Notes: generated from the sequence alone by a model not told the origin. Positions 1-10,712 are shown, counted from the first letter of the stretch. The stretch: DNA of 31,583 bases from Coptodactyla brooksi (GCA_033557675.1 JAWQRM010000084.1:1-31583), one strand, 5' to 3'. Numbers and translations: made by a program.

Positions 1-203
1 ACTGTAAACAACACAAATAGCGCTCGTATGTCAAAACGTTCTGAGTACGTATAACCTCAAAAACGGCTAACTTTACGATAGAGCTGTCAGTTGCCAGATT
101 GCAACACCTCGTTGCATTTATCAAGCAAAAATAATAAAAGGCAACCCTCGTAATGCATTTACATTGTTTACATTAGTAAACACAGACTGGAAAAAATCAT
201 GTC

Positions 204-398
204 TTCACAAAAGGAGGTTATTCTTAGAAGGACTTGGAGAAGCATTTATCAAGCCGCATATTGCAAGAAGATCAAAAAAGAGCTAGATGCCAGTTGTGTC
301 CAAAAACCGATAATAAATGTTCAATTATCTGCTACAGTTGTAAAAACCTTCTTTGCAAAAACCATGTAGCGCAAAGTTGTAACAATTGTATGAAATAG
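204..398 (+). pseudogene. piggyBac transposase C-terminal fragment with cysteine-rich zinc finger
   Basis: One frame, broken by a TAG at 225-227, reads into a short Cys/His-rich domain and ends at TAG 396-398. After KDLEKHLSSRILQED it has RCQLCP, then a CxxC pair (CYSC), a second cluster (LLCKNH) and a closing CNNCMK. This order of paired cysteines with one histidine at the very C terminus is the pattern of the zinc finger that ends piggyBac-type (DDE_Tnp_1_7) transposases. Nothing of the catalytic DDD domain is visible upstream, so this is a tail fragment of about 60 residues. It could be a 5'-truncated relic or be cut by an unseen rearrangement. I did not find convincing TTAA-flanked terminal repeats. 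Confidence 0.7.
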
Positions 399-3300
399 TT
401 TAGAATAATACCCAATATTAATTTTTGTATCTATACTTTTAAGAATTTAATTTGTGTTTTCTTTTTGCCCGACAATATGGCTTTATAAAATAGTATACTG
501 CTTTTTATTTTTAAAACATTATAAATAGTCATATTTTTAACACTACAAGACAACTTTGTAATTTGTCTGTTTTGTACATTCTTTTACGGAGTTAATTTGT
601 AAGACAATTTCAAATATCACGAGTTACAATGTCACTGAGCACATATATAAGTATAGATGTTGTTTAACTGAACTGTAAACGTTTAACGATTTAGATCTTC
701 TACGATCAGTTAACCTTAGTTGACCTGATTTTATGAGAAATTCAAAGGAATGAATTTCAATGACGACAACGCTCACCGCTTGCTACCAACCAATTGTACG
801 CCAATCACAAAACTGGTCCCTGGCTTTAAATTAGTGCATTTAACAAACGTGTTTGTGCTCACTATTCGTTAAATGGCAAACGTGAAGAACGCTGGTAAAA
901 TCCATTCAAAATCAAAATAAGGCTTGAATACAAGTTCTACGGTACTGTCAGATTTCCCGATATAGAAACTTATCCGTGGAAATATGTTAATTGAGGAAAA
1001 GTATGTCAACGACATATGCGATGGAATTTTGTTAATTACTTTATACGTCGTCAGGAGACCGCAGAATAAAAAAAAACTTAAATTCACATGGCGTTCGATA
1101 AATAATTAAGCGCCACATGTTTTTAATTATTCCAGCACATGTTAAGACAATCTGAAAAAACAGAATGGACGTGTATCCTTCATAAATTCAACGCCCCCCG
1201 TATAATATATTCTGCGCATGTACGAAAAATGCGATGTGATGCTAGTAGAGTAATACGTAATGACCCATTGACATTATTCATTTGTCTCTGTGATACATGA
1301 AATGTACGCTTTTATTACACATTTTTATTACGGCTTGTTAAGTTATCAACGCTGGATATTTTTTTATGAACCATTTCTACGGTGCAGGCGGGTTTATAAA
1401 AATCGCCTCCATAAAGTGAACAATATCACTGACATTTATGAAGGGCCATGCGGCATTTCAAAATCAAAATGGCACGGAAAATATAGACCAGACCTGAAAG
1501 TCCTGAAACGACCTTTCAAAGGTCCTCCTAGCCCGGTTGATATTTGAAACCTCCCTGAGGAACACGCTTAATAGACGATCTGAATAAGTGCAGAGATAAT
1601 TAACTTGTTCTTCATTCTATCTTTGTTAGAAACAAAGTGTTGCAACATTTTATGTTTATGCAAAGTATACAAATTGTGCATACCCTTGCGTGGCTTTTAA
1701 ATACCAACGTAGCAAAAAGTTGTGCAAGTGTTAGCAAAATCGCTTCACAATTTGTTATATGCATACTAATCAACGGAATACAGTAACAAAAACGTTTTTT
1801 AAATTCACAATGGAGAAAATATTTCGCGGCGTATTTAAAAAACAAATTCCACTGCAGAGTGCTGATCTGCTACGTGCAATTTTAATTTTACACGTATTTA
1901 TCATTGCGCTTGTTTGTACAAATCGTGCAGCACGCAAATATGTACGTTGTTATCGACTCTTTATCCAAATACTCGTGAAACGTTTAAAATAAAAGTGGTG
2001 AAATAAATTTGCATGAGAATTATTTAAAATAACTACTGCACAAGTGTAAAAATTGCCTTACTTTGAACATTCATTTAATAACTTCTTTACCCCTCAGTAA
2101 AAAATGTCACAATTTTATGAATCTAAAAAAAAACATAAAAATTTTTAAATCGTGTAATTTATGCACGAAATTTGAGGAAGTTAACAGCAATTTTCACCGT
2201 TTTAAGCGATACGCGGTTTGGAAATGACACGTAACTCAACTACGAAAAGTGCGTTACACAATGATTGTTCACAAAATTAGCATTAATTTTAATAAATTAA
2301 TGCAAATTTTGTTGAAAGCGCAAAACCGTTACACAAGTTTCGGCATAATGGTGCGTTTAGTAACAATATTTATTATAATTTTCCACATAACAGTTTTTCT
2401 TGATATTTATACCAGGAATAACAACTAAAATATTTAATTCCAATATTTAATTTATTATGGCTGCTAACGTTTCTATAGTGATCAACGAAACCCGAAAGTA
2501 TTAAGTATGTTGAAAAATCGAGAGAGACTTAAAAATGTGTTAAAATATTTTATCGAAATAGACTAAGAACCTTGCTTGCTCAGATTACTTAGAACTAATT
2601 TCGAACGCCACCGAGATCGATACACGGCGGCCTTGAAAATAAAAATTATGTATACAGGTTGGTGTATTTAACTTGACATAACCATAAACCATTTGAAAAA
2701 TGAACCGTTGAATTTAAACACTCTCGATGGAATTTCGATAATGAACATGTAGTAACATTTTCGCTTTGAAGTTATAGAGATGTAAATATCAAACTATTCC
2801 CATTCTTAACACTAAATTATAAACCGTATTATTGATTTTTCGTCTAAAAAAGTTTCTTTTTAAGTTTCTTTAAAAATAAAAGCATAACCTTTTGACAAGC
2901 GTCATTTACTTTATAACGTCATGGACAATATAAGATATTTAAAGATAAAACGTCCAGTGAAAATAAAAAAAGAATTAAAACCTTTAAATATCCAACTTGA
3001 TCTTGCTCCAAGTTCGTCGTCAGTCGTCAAAATTCCTTTTTTAAATATTCTTGCGTTTGAAAGCCTACACCTAAGAAACTAATTCATCTACAAAATTAAA
3101 GGGAACTTTGGTATAATCGGTATTCATTTGTTAATATCTAAGCCACTAAAAAATTATGAAATTTTTACTGCACGTAGGCTACTATATCTGGAATACAAGC
3201 ATAACTGCATTTTTATCATCTTCTGTGAACAAGGTGATAATCTTGCTTTTGTTTAACGTTGATATCTCAGAAATGCTTTATATACACGATAAAAAAAACC

Positions 3301-3554
3301 TCAAAGTTAACAAACATATTTGAAAACGGTTGGGTGAAGAAAGTAAATCCAGAAAATAGAGATAGCTTTGGTCACTAGTGTAAAGAAAAGAAATCAATTG
3401 TTATGGATAGGATTACCACTAAACACCATCTGGTGCAAGCAGAAGAGTTTAATAACTTCACGAAGTTTTAGAAGGATGTTTCCAATCTTCTATTGGCAAG
3501 AAAATAAAGCAAAACAAGCTGACTATCACCATGGAATGAATAAGCAACGTTTTG
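399..3554. other. Unclassified AT-rich sequence, no gene recognised
   Basis: No recognisable protein, RNA or mobile-element end was found here. Two short ATG or near-ATG frames exist. One at 1290-1547 (+) ends in KGPPSPVDI. One at 1759-1992 (+) starts ATG CAT ACT and contains a hydrophobic run (ILILHVFIIALVC). Neither resembles a family I know, and neither has a clear splice or promoter context. The stretch around 3320-3559 gives a broken frame including MDRITTKHHLVQAEEFNNF with stops after it; it looks like a decayed coding remnant of unknown origin. Confidence 0.5.
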
Positions 3555-3572
3555 AATAATAATAATAATAAT
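3555..3572. repeat. (AAT)n microsatellite
   Basis: Six uninterrupted AAT units. A simple-sequence repeat with no further structure. Confidence 0.85.
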
Positions 3573-4808
3573 CAGCAATAACAGCAGTGTGTTATCTTAA
3601 TTCACCAAGCGAATTGCAACCTACACAATCTTCATGACTGGAATCTCAATTATTATATGATTAATCCAAAAGACGATTAACACTTTCACAAAAAAAACGT
3701 GATGAAATTATACTGAACGTTGCAAAAAAAAATTGAAAGAACTTAAGTAGAAGAGATTGTTATAAAAGCAGCAATACCGGGGATTTAATAAAACATAGCA
3801 TTCTCCCAAAAATGAAATAATAAACTTGATGTGTACTTTCGCAGTACCTGCTACTATATCCAGACCTGTTATATAACATTTAGCGAAAAATAATAAGCGA
3901 AGTATTCATCCCTACATAATATCTACTAATAGCAATTCATACTTGAATATATATTCAAATATTCATGTTATTACCATTTTATTACGAAACAACGAATTAA
4001 TTCGCAAACCTAACCTAAAAATAGAGCTGGGAACCGAGTAGAAACTGCGAATAACAAAACGAATAAAGAAATTGACACAAACGAGGTTATCGTACCAATT
4101 CAAACAATTTAAAAGCGAGAATTACCATTTTAATTATGTTTATTTACTTATCTGGTTTGTTAAGTATTCGGTGTGGTTTATTATCGACAATAATTACGCT
4201 ACGCGTTCAATTTGATTTTTTCCTTTCCTATTTATATGAAATTTTCGATTTCTTCTTTTACAAGCGTAAGCTTTCTTAATAAATTATTATGCTATTCTAT
4301 TGATTATTTTATTTTTTAATAACAGAAAAGGAAATTTCTCATTATGCATATTCAGGTAGCAAAAATGCTGAAAATTCCAATACTTCACACGAATCACTAG
4401 TTAAATTATTTTATTTACAATTGTCAAGATAAGTGTATTAGTATATTACGTTTGAATTCACTTTTGAAAATACAATACTTTACATACAAGCTAATTATTA
4501 CATAATCTCGTCACAATAAGGATTTGGTAAAACATACATACGATTGAGGTATTTTTTGATTTTTTTACAAGTTTTTGTAACAGAATATATTTTTGCAATC
4601 TACATAAAATGATGAGTCAAAAACTATAAGCACAGAACATGCTTAGAATCAACAGTTTTCGAATTATAAGCATAATTGATAAAAATACAGTCGTATGGGG
4701 CAAGAAAGTATTTCGTTCTTATTCTCGGGTATTGCTGTGTTTAGAAAAAATGTTTCAAATAAAGGTTGCATGACATCGAACTGTTCACAATTTGGAACTA
4801 TTTTCGGA
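3573..4808. other. Unclassified AT-rich sequence
   Basis: No open frame above about 60 codons, no paired terminal repeats and no RNA-like folds were noticed. Probably ordinary intergenic or intronic DNA. Confidence 0.5.
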
Positions 4809-4876
4809 TATACAGGGTACTCGGCTTATTTTAAAAACCACCCAACTTCAAATTTTTAAGTGGAACATCCTGTATA
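4809..4876. mobile_element. Tiny inverted-repeat element with TATACAGG ends
   Basis: Begins TATACAGGGT (4809-4818) and ends ATCCTGTATA (4867-4876), an imperfect 10-bp inverted repeat (9 of 10) enclosing 48 bp. TATACAGGGT-type termini are common on short dispersed repeats in insect genomes. No coding capacity. The same type of end starts the foldback element at 23781. It may be a very short internal-deletion derivative. Confidence 0.45.
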
Positions 4877-5020
4877 TTACGATATTTTTGAAGTCCTTAT
4901 GAAGTCCCTGACTTGATGGCCACTAATTACTATACATCATGTTTGTGCATTAGTACACATTTTTTGGAAAAAAAATGTGTAATAAAAAGACAGGTACGAC
5001 TGGATTCTGTTACATTTTTT

Positions 5021-5023
<3 letters not shown>

Positions 5024-5060
<37 letters not shown>
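5024..5060. repeat. (TA)n microsatellite
   Basis: An uninterrupted alternating TA run of about 37 bp. Confidence 0.9.
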
Positions 5061-5065
<5 letters not shown>

Positions 5066-5160
5066 ACATTTCTACAAAAACTTGACGAAGAAAATTTTAA
5101 AAAATAGAAGAAAATAATAAATAGTTGGCATATTAAATCACATCATTACAAAACACAATA

Positions 5161-5497
5161 AAATAAAATTCACATGTGAGAAATTGGAAAACAACGCCAT
5201 AAACTATTCAGGTACCACAATCGCCAGGAACGAAGACGAATTACAATACAAGATTTACAGGAAACCGACACAAACGGATAACACAATCCATTACACTTCA
5301 GCACACCCCAAGCAACAGAAGGAAGCAACATTTAGTAACCTACTCCACAGGCTGGGAGTAAATCCAACGCAGAAAAAGGATTATAGACAAGAACTAAACA
5401 TCATATTAAAAAAGCTAATAAAAATGGATGCTCAACAAAATTAATAATTAAAATACTTGAAAACATAAAGAATAAACGGAAACATATTCAATCATGA
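5161..5497 (+). pseudogene. Penelope-like element: end of reverse transcriptase, frameshifted
   Basis: The frame passing through 5184 reads INYSGTTIARNEDELQYK, then IYRKPTQTDNTIHYTSAHP and QQKEATFSNLLHRL. The block YRKPTxTDxxIHxTSxHPxxQK is a signature of the distal RT region of PLEs, followed in the family by the linker to a GIY-YIG endonuclease. Reading stops at 5442, but shifting frame at about 5426 continues as GCSTKLIIKILENIKNKR to a TGA at 5495-5497. A one-base frameshift therefore splits a once continuous frame. No ATG start and no RT catalytic YxDD motif are present, so this is a 5'-truncated dead copy. A sister relic lies at 15546-16124 on the other strand. Confidence 0.75.
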
Positions 5498-5506
5498 AAC
5501 GATATA

Positions 5507-5530
5507 AAACTGAATAAAAATATTCAGTTT
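5507..5530. repeat. 10-bp perfect inverted repeat, 4-nt loop
   Basis: AAACTGAATA (5507-5516) is followed after AAAA by its exact reverse complement at 5521-5530. It lies 9 bp past the stop codon of the PLE fragment and abuts a second hairpin. Confidence 0.75.
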
Positions 5531-5581
5531 AGGTATAAATGAATAATATTCTCAGGCTTTTGAAATTATTCATTTATACCT
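5531..5581. repeat. 17-bp perfect inverted repeat, 17-nt loop
   Basis: AGGTATAAATGAATAAT at 5531-5547 is exactly complementary to 5565-5581. Two perfect hairpins in direct succession behind the PLE frame suggest that the 3' non-coding part of this element carried structure. I do not see a hammerhead core (CTGATGA plus GAAA) in either. Confidence 0.75.
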
Positions 5582-7109
5582 CAACTATTTACTATACGAC
5601 CTGGCACTTAGTGGTAAAAACATGGATATTACAAACAGCTAAAAAAAATAGACACACAACAAGATTGCAAAATTTCTTAAAAAAATTAAATCTATTGATA
5701 TTATTTTTTTTTTCATGAAAAAAATAGCAAAAATGATACCCAAACAAGCTAGTGAAAACCGCGCTTCAGAGGAAAAACAGAAGAGAAAAGTCCCCTTTTA
5801 AAACATTTAAAGCTAGCAAATGAGTGGTGTGGGAATACAGCTAGCCTGTAGCTCGGCCCGCGTACCCCTCCCAATCTGGCGACGATAAAGAAATTTTTGT
5901 AAATATGAACCCAAAAAAGGTTTTGACAAATTTGTTCGAATTTCTAGCAGAAATTAACAATATGTAAGGACTAAACATAAACATTAAATTAATATTTTAA
6001 AATCATTTGTGACTTGCTAAAGTCGGTTACATATCTAATATGTTTTCCTTAATTTGTCAATGTAATAATATCAAACCAACGACGCTCTTATTTGTAGTAA
6101 TAATATAGAAGCTTTTGCTAAACAAAATTCAGTTCTGGTGAAATAAAGTTAGACAGTTGAAGCTTGAAGATGATCTTTGCAAATTGCAGACATCGCTAGT
6201 TTTATTTTACCAAACCTTACAGCGAGAATAGCCAAAGAACCGTAACTATAATGTAACAAAAGTGATCTTTAAAGGAAGTGGCATTGTAATAATCAACAGA
6301 AATGTCATTAAATGCCTGAACACGGACTGCTGACACGAAAGCGATTACAGGAAACTGGCTGACAAAAAGTAAGATTCCCTTTAAGCGCGTCGTCTAGAAA
6401 GAAGTCCTTCGGAAAAGGTTATTCCTTTTCATGCAATTATTACCTGGGCGACACGTAGCCCCACCGTTCGAACACAGTCCGTAAAATGGAAATGACGTCT
6501 ATTCCAGTTCCTTTATCGTTGATCTCCTTTTACCTCGCTGCCATGTTCTGCATTTAATAATGCCCCCGCCCGTTTCAGCACGTCTAAAAGCTTCATTCTT
6601 CAACTTTTTTCTTTCACCCGGCAATATTTAAATTCGCCACGCGCGAATTCCCTTTAATCAGTTTAACTTCGTCTGTTTTTTTCCTCGCCAAGCGCAGCCC
6701 ATCTATAACAGCTTTTCTGTTTTCGGGCAACGGTTTCGTTTTAAACGGGAGCTTTCTGGGATTGCACGTTCCCTAAGGATGGAAGGGCTCAGAGAGCTGC
6801 CACGTCGGATTTCGGTATCTCAGAATCCCGGAAGAGAGCGCCAACGATTCTGAGACACCCTTTCATCTGACGAAGTTAAAACGCATTTACTTTGTAGCTT
6901 TTCGCGCTGGAAAAACAACCTTAAACCGTGAAGGATTTTTTTAAGTTCAAAGTTTGTAAAGGGGCCTTAAATTTTTCCAATCGATATATCCCCTAAATTT
7001 AAATACTAGAACCCAGCACAAAGTACGCTTTTGCAAAATTAGGATAAATCACAATAAATATAAACATCTAAATACACTTAGAATTGTATTATCGAAATTG
7101 AGTCATATA
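5582..7109. other. Unclassified sequence with a relatively GC-rich, apparently single-copy block
   Basis: About 6340-6900 is visibly richer in G and C than its surroundings and shares no repeat with the rest of the window. It contains a perfect 10-bp inverted repeat, TCTCAGAATC (6818-6827) with GATTCTGAGA (6846-6855). No long frame is open. Such blocks are candidates for conserved non-coding or exon-proximal DNA, but nothing here proves that. Confidence 0.4.
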
Positions 7110-7400
7110 CAATTGAAAAAAACTGTTTTGTTCGTTCAAAATAAGCCCCTTCGGCATAGTTGACGTGTCGTTGCGGTTTGGATAGTCCCTATATCGCCGA
7201 AAAAACATCAATACGCAAATTTGATGTTTGATTCGCGTATAAGAATAGTTTTCTGAGCAAGTGAGTAGTTCTATAAATTTTGGAAATCAAACTCTTCAAA
7301 ACTTCCACATAGAACGCTGCATTGATCGTTTGGTGCCAAGTTTTCTTATTGTTACTTCAACTGCGAATACTTTTTGACTGTCACAACAAACGTCATATCG
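7110..7400 (-). pseudogene. Mariner-type transposase fragment, internally deleted
   Basis: On the minus strand 7294-7326 reads INAAFYVEVLK and continues SLISKIYRTTHLLRK. This matches the mariner block QTIN..FY.EVL..L...I...RP.L, between the first and second catalytic aspartates. Further on, 7115-7164 reads VNYAEGAYFERTKQFF, the style of the extreme C terminus of mariner transposases (G.YFE). The part that should hold the second and third catalytic residues (HHDNA and PDL..D) is missing or unreadable, and a TAG interrupts the frame. This is a decayed, internally deleted copy. The assignment rests on two short blocks. Confidence 0.5.
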
Positions 7401-7639
7401 AATGATACAGATATGAACAAATAGTGCTGAAGATTCAGGAAACGTTTCGCAAGAAAGTAAAGAGGAATGATGCAAAAAATACAGAACTTCTTACAATCTT
7501 CAAAACTAGAGACTCAACGACACCCATTAAAGTTACCTTGTAGAGCATAAATGAAAGAAATTGTATAATTTCTTTTCCGCGTGAACCTGATTTGGTAGTT
7601 ATTTGATAGCAGAAATGGAGGAAAGTATATATAGAAGGT

Positions 7640-7850
7640 ATGAGGAAAGATGTGCTCGTGCTACGGGCAGATTGTGAAAGAGTAGTCTCTATTTGGATTC
7701 GAAATTAACTATTATGAAGAAACCAAATATATACGTGGCGATTTAAAGACAAACTAGTGAATAAAGTGAAATTAGAAAGTTTCAGGAAGATCTATAATAC
7801 ATTTGGATGAGACACAGAACAACACACGTGATATACACTAAAGAAAACTA
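7640..7850 (+). pseudogene. Possible Tc1/IS630-type transposase scrap with LDET motif
   Basis: Frame 7791 onward reads SIIHLDETQNN followed by TRDIH and a stop. It resembles the block (P/S)IIYLDETW(V/I)N..HT around the first catalytic Asp of several insect IS630/Tc1-like transposases. The upstream frame (ERCARATGRL and later) is broken by several stops. Too short and damaged to place in a family. Confidence 0.35.
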
Positions 7851-8195
7851 TGGTGGATGTAAGATTTGTAATTTTACATCCTGATAGTAAAAATGGATAA
7901 GTCAAGAACGGATTTGTGTTTGTAATCGTCAATTTGGCTTGCCATTTCAGAATTGTGAATAGTAAGCCAACAGTAGCTACTAAGAAAGCAAATAAGTAAC
8001 CGGAAGTTATAACTAGAAATTATAAAAATATACAACATAGTTAATAGTCGTGTGATAGATGCACAGGTCAATTACACAATAAAAGAACCATGTTTCTTTT
8101 AAAAATAATACGTTTATTGTTAAAATATTGAATATTGAAAATCAATCCGAATGATGTTTATTCCGAATCAGAACTTTTGGCTTTATAACAAAGTA

Positions 8196-8238
8196 AAACG
8201 ACGCACGTTTCGCTAACCAAGATAGCATCATCAGGAGC
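8196..8238 (-). ncRNA. Hammerhead ribozyme motif, minus strand, stem I broken
   Basis: On the minus strand: GCTC (8235-8238), core CTGATGA (8228-8234), stem II GCTATC / loop TTG / GTTAGC (8212-8226), core GAAA (8208-8211), tiny stem III with loop GTGC, and GTC at the expected cleavage position (8200-8202). The core is complete. The 3' strand of stem I, which should read GAGC, has been replaced by GTTT because of the adjacent deletion, so cis cleavage is unlikely. Confidence 0.75.
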
Positions 8239-8271
8239 GAGGAAAGACTAACTACTAGCTGACATAAGACG

Positions 8272-8280
8272 CTATATATA
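8272..8280 (-). promoter_or_regulatory. TATA-like box of the minus-orientation PLTR
   Basis: TATATATAG on the minus strand, 33 nt upstream of the ribozyme's first GCTC. The same spacing recurs at 8474-8482, 26911-26919 and 27684-27692. Confidence 0.4.
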
Positions 8281-8291
8281 CTAAAAGGCGA

Positions 8292-8345
8292 CGCTTAATT
8301 GATTCTTAATTAGTTTTTCGCAACCAATAGTAGATCAATTAAGCG
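8292..8345. repeat. Conserved PLTR hairpin
   Basis: CGCTTAATTGAT (8292-8303) and ATCAATTAAGCG (8334-8345) are perfectly complementary with a 30-nt loop containing TTTTTCGCAACCAATAG. The stem core CGCTTAATTG/CAATTAAGCG is also present in the PLTRs around 26930-26985 and 27620-27675. Confidence 0.7.
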
Positions 8346-8473
8346 TTTCCTTACCTTATCCCCACTACCAGTTTACACAAATTCTCCTCGTACAGCGTTT
8401 CCCGTCCCCGTGTTATCTAGCCTAAGGATACTGAGGCCCTGGCACTACGCTTCAATTAAGCGTCACCTTTTAG

Positions 8474-8482
8474 TATATATAG
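8474..8482 (+). promoter_or_regulatory. TATA-like box upstream of the hammerhead
   Basis: TATATATAG, 33 nt before the ribozyme's 5' stem at 8516. If used as a Pol II TATA box, initiation about 25-30 nt downstream would place the RNA 5' end just before the ribozyme. Confidence 0.4.
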
Positions 8483-8515
8483 CGTCTTATGTCAGCTAGC
8501 AGTTAGTATTTCATC

Positions 8516-8558
8516 GCTCCTGATGATGTTATCTTGGTTAGCGAAACGTGCGTCGAGC
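8516..8558 (+). ncRNA. Type I hammerhead ribozyme, core intact
   Basis: Stem I GCTC (8516-8519) pairs with GAGC (8555-8558). Core CTGATGA is 8520-8526. Stem II is GTTATC (8528-8533), loop TTG, GTTAGC (8537-8542), with one wobble and one mismatch. Core GAAA is 8543-8546. Stem III is minimal: A8546-T8553 and C8547-G8552 around loop GTGC. The cleavage triplet GTC is 8552-8554, so predicted scission follows 8554. Type I hammerheads with a very short stem III are known from PLE terminal repeats. This is the only copy in the window where stem I, both core strands, stem III and GTC are all consistent. Confidence 0.85.
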
Positions 8559-8612
8559 ATCCTCTCTGCAAATTTTGGCGTAGTGGTGACTTCGTTTTAC
8601 TCTGTTATTCTT

Positions 8613-9573
8613 ATCGTACAGTTATTTATGATTCATCGTATTAATACTTTTTACAGTTAATTTTTTTAATACTATTAACTCTTAGTACACTTAGAATTTT
8701 TAGTTAAAAAATGAATTAAAAGATAATAATTAGATAAAAAATGAATGTTTTAGGGGGTTTCGCAGGTTTTAGGGGGTGTACAATAATGAAACTCCGATAT
8801 TATTTTGAGTATCCCGGGCTCGAAGGTTTTTATTGATTCATACAAGCGGCTGTATGAAAAGTTCCTGCGCAAGTTCGCCTCTGTCCAAGCATAAAGAGTT
8901 AGATGAGATTAGACTGGATTGTGCCACGTAGTAAAAATGTCAAAATAGTAATGAAAGTATCGAATACAGCTTCTCCAAACAATTCATTGTTCGCGACAAC
9001 AGTTGCAACAATGTTTGGCATAAAGTGACACTGGTTTATTAGCAAAGTTATTTTGTTATTTTAGTAAGTAGTTGGTGAGAACACCCGGGAAGGTAATTAG
9101 CGAGAAATTGATAATTGCAGACAATTTGTTTCTTTATTAATAACCGCATTCCTTCAAAGGGTTAAGGCATTAGTTCGTCAATCAAGTAATTAATGACAGT
9201 AACGAATAATAATCTCAAGGTTAGGAATATCGATTTTGAAGGTAACTTATCGCTATTGCGTAGAAAAGGGATTGATTAGGGTTTGAATAAGGTCTGGGGG
9301 GGTCAGATAACCGTCGTGTACTACAGGATTAGATTGCACCACATTTCAAGTAATTCAAGGATAATTAAGGATTTACTAGTAAACAAGTGTACTAGTTTTT
9401 ATGAAAATATTGTTAACATTTTTCAAATATACATTACAAAATATTCTAGCTTGCCTTAGAAGACAACAAATGCTATCTATGTAAGTAAACGTCAGTGATA
9501 ATATTTTCCGTGATGTTTCGTCGGCGGTGATTTGTTACTTAGTGTTTTTGTTATTCATTTAAACAGTATAGAT
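8613..9573. other. Unclassified AT-rich sequence
   Basis: No frame, RNA or paired ends recognised. A G-rich motif TTTTAGGGGGT occurs twice close together (about 8748-8779), without wider tandem structure. Confidence 0.45.
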
Positions 9574-9953
9574 TTCAATGAACTGACAGACATACTGCAA
9601 ATGTACTTCAAATGCCATAGAAACAGTGTTCAAGTAGAAGTGTCTATTGCGAACATTTTCCTAACAAAGGAAGAACCTTACCGAGGCTTTCCGAAATAAA
9701 AAAAAGACAATCGAACGTTATTTTGCGTAGTTCTTACTCCAACTACGTCACTCGAGAAATTATGGAGAACATCGATTCACAAAATCGAACAGTTGACGAA
9801 GTATTCAAAAGGCACAAGTTTGAATCCACACATTATTCAAAAAGTACAAGCATTGAAGAAAATGATCCTGGCAGAAAACTGGAAGACCTTATAAGAATTA
9901 TTGACGCTTTTCGGGAAATACTTAAAAATATTCTGTTAAATTCAATATTATGA
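9574..9953 (+). pseudogene. N-terminal half of a Tc1/mariner-superfamily (DD41D-like) transposase
   Basis: 9574 onward reads FNELTDILQMYFKCHRNSVQ, like the L.DML..YGECR.N...A opening helix-turn-helix of insect transposases with a DUF4817-type N terminus. In another frame it continues TVDEVFKRHKF, STHYSKSTSIEENDPGRKLE and AFREILKNILLNSIL. This corresponds to the family's second HTH and linker (V..VLKRHKFHPYHIQKVQ...), ending at the strand just before the first catalytic Asp. The catalytic domain is absent after 9953. At least one frameshift near 9690 and scattered substitutions mark it as dead. It is on the opposite strand to, and not identical with, the element at 10557-11914. Confidence 0.55.
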
Positions 9954-10556
9954 CACATCGTTGTAATAAAAAACCGCTCCTCCAAGACTGTCACTTGGAG
10001 TAAAGTTAATGTTGTTAAAACTGACAAACACAGTAAGTTTGTAGTATTGTTAGCACCATTTGATTTGGTCTTTGATTTCTTTCAGTCAGACAATAAATAA
10101 AGGCGTTAGTGCTTGAGGTAATCGATGTTTACAGGGCAAGTAACGCATACTTGCAGTCGTAACCTCACTTTATAGCTTATAATAAAACAGATAGCTGTTA
10201 ATTATCTTATGATATATGGCGCTATTACAGATATCGATAATAGATAAAGGTTGTTTCAACAAGAGGTCAGGAATTTCATGTAAATCGAGTGTCGAATGTG
10301 GATTTTCAGCGCCCCAAACAATGGTTACTGTGCACGATCTGTTGGCTTATTGTGTGCTAATTGAGCTTTGTAATGTCTTTTGTTAAAATTCACTGAAGAG
10401 TGGACCTGGAAATATTCAACTCATGTGCAAGATGGCGAATTTAGACGTTTGGACGATGTATTACAGCAATCTTTAACGTCTTTTACCGAATTCTTTCTTT
10501 AAATTTTGTTATTCAATTCCATTTTAATTTTAATTTTACACATTAATGAATCAGTA
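9954..10556. other. Unclassified AT-rich sequence
   Basis: Nothing recognised between the transposase fragment and the left inverted repeat of the next element. Confidence 0.45.
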
Positions 10557-10650
10557 TCATTTCCAAATAAAAAAAGGCATACCTGTCAAATGTTGCTAAA
10601 ATGAACCGTTTTCGAAATAAATCGCATTTAGGGAATTAGCGGATATTGCC
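10557..10650. repeat. Left 94-bp terminal inverted repeat
   Basis: Pairs with 11821-11914. Its outer part carries a run of A (about 10568-10575); the inner end is GGATATTGCC, matched by GGCAATATGC in the other arm. Confidence 0.85.
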
Positions 10651-10712
10651 TTTCGGAAATAATAAATAACAAAATTCAACATTTTTTATTCTTCCACAAT
10701 AAAAAAATCAAA

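Larger units (their letters stand above)
8171..8450 (-). mobile_element. PLE terminal repeat (PLTR), minus orientation, left arm of inverted pair
   Basis: Reverse complement of the PLTR body also seen at 27403-27845 and 26861-27180. The shared order on the element strand is: body with GGGACGGGAAACGCTGTACG-type sequence, a hairpin built on CGCTTAATTG, TATATATAG, the hammerhead, then a tail ending in GCCAAAGGTT-like sequence. The tail is shortened here: about 37 nt between the ribozyme cleavage site and TTTTACTTTGTTATAAAGCC are missing. It meets an opposite-orientation PLTR at about 8450. Confidence 0.75.
8451..8612 (+). mobile_element. PLTR, plus orientation, right arm of inverted pair (5'-truncated)
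   Basis: Starts within the hairpin region of the PLTR (CAATTAAGCG), runs through TATATATAG and the hammerhead, and ends in TTTTACTCTGTTATTC. It is inverted relative to 8171-8450, so the two ribozymes face outward. No endonuclease or RT sequence lies between the arms, making this a solo inverted PLTR pair. Confidence 0.75.

Noticed and set aside
5507..5581. A hammerhead ribozyme behind the first PLE relic
   Set aside because: The hairpins are perfect, but neither CTGATGA nor GAAA core strands are present in the required order.
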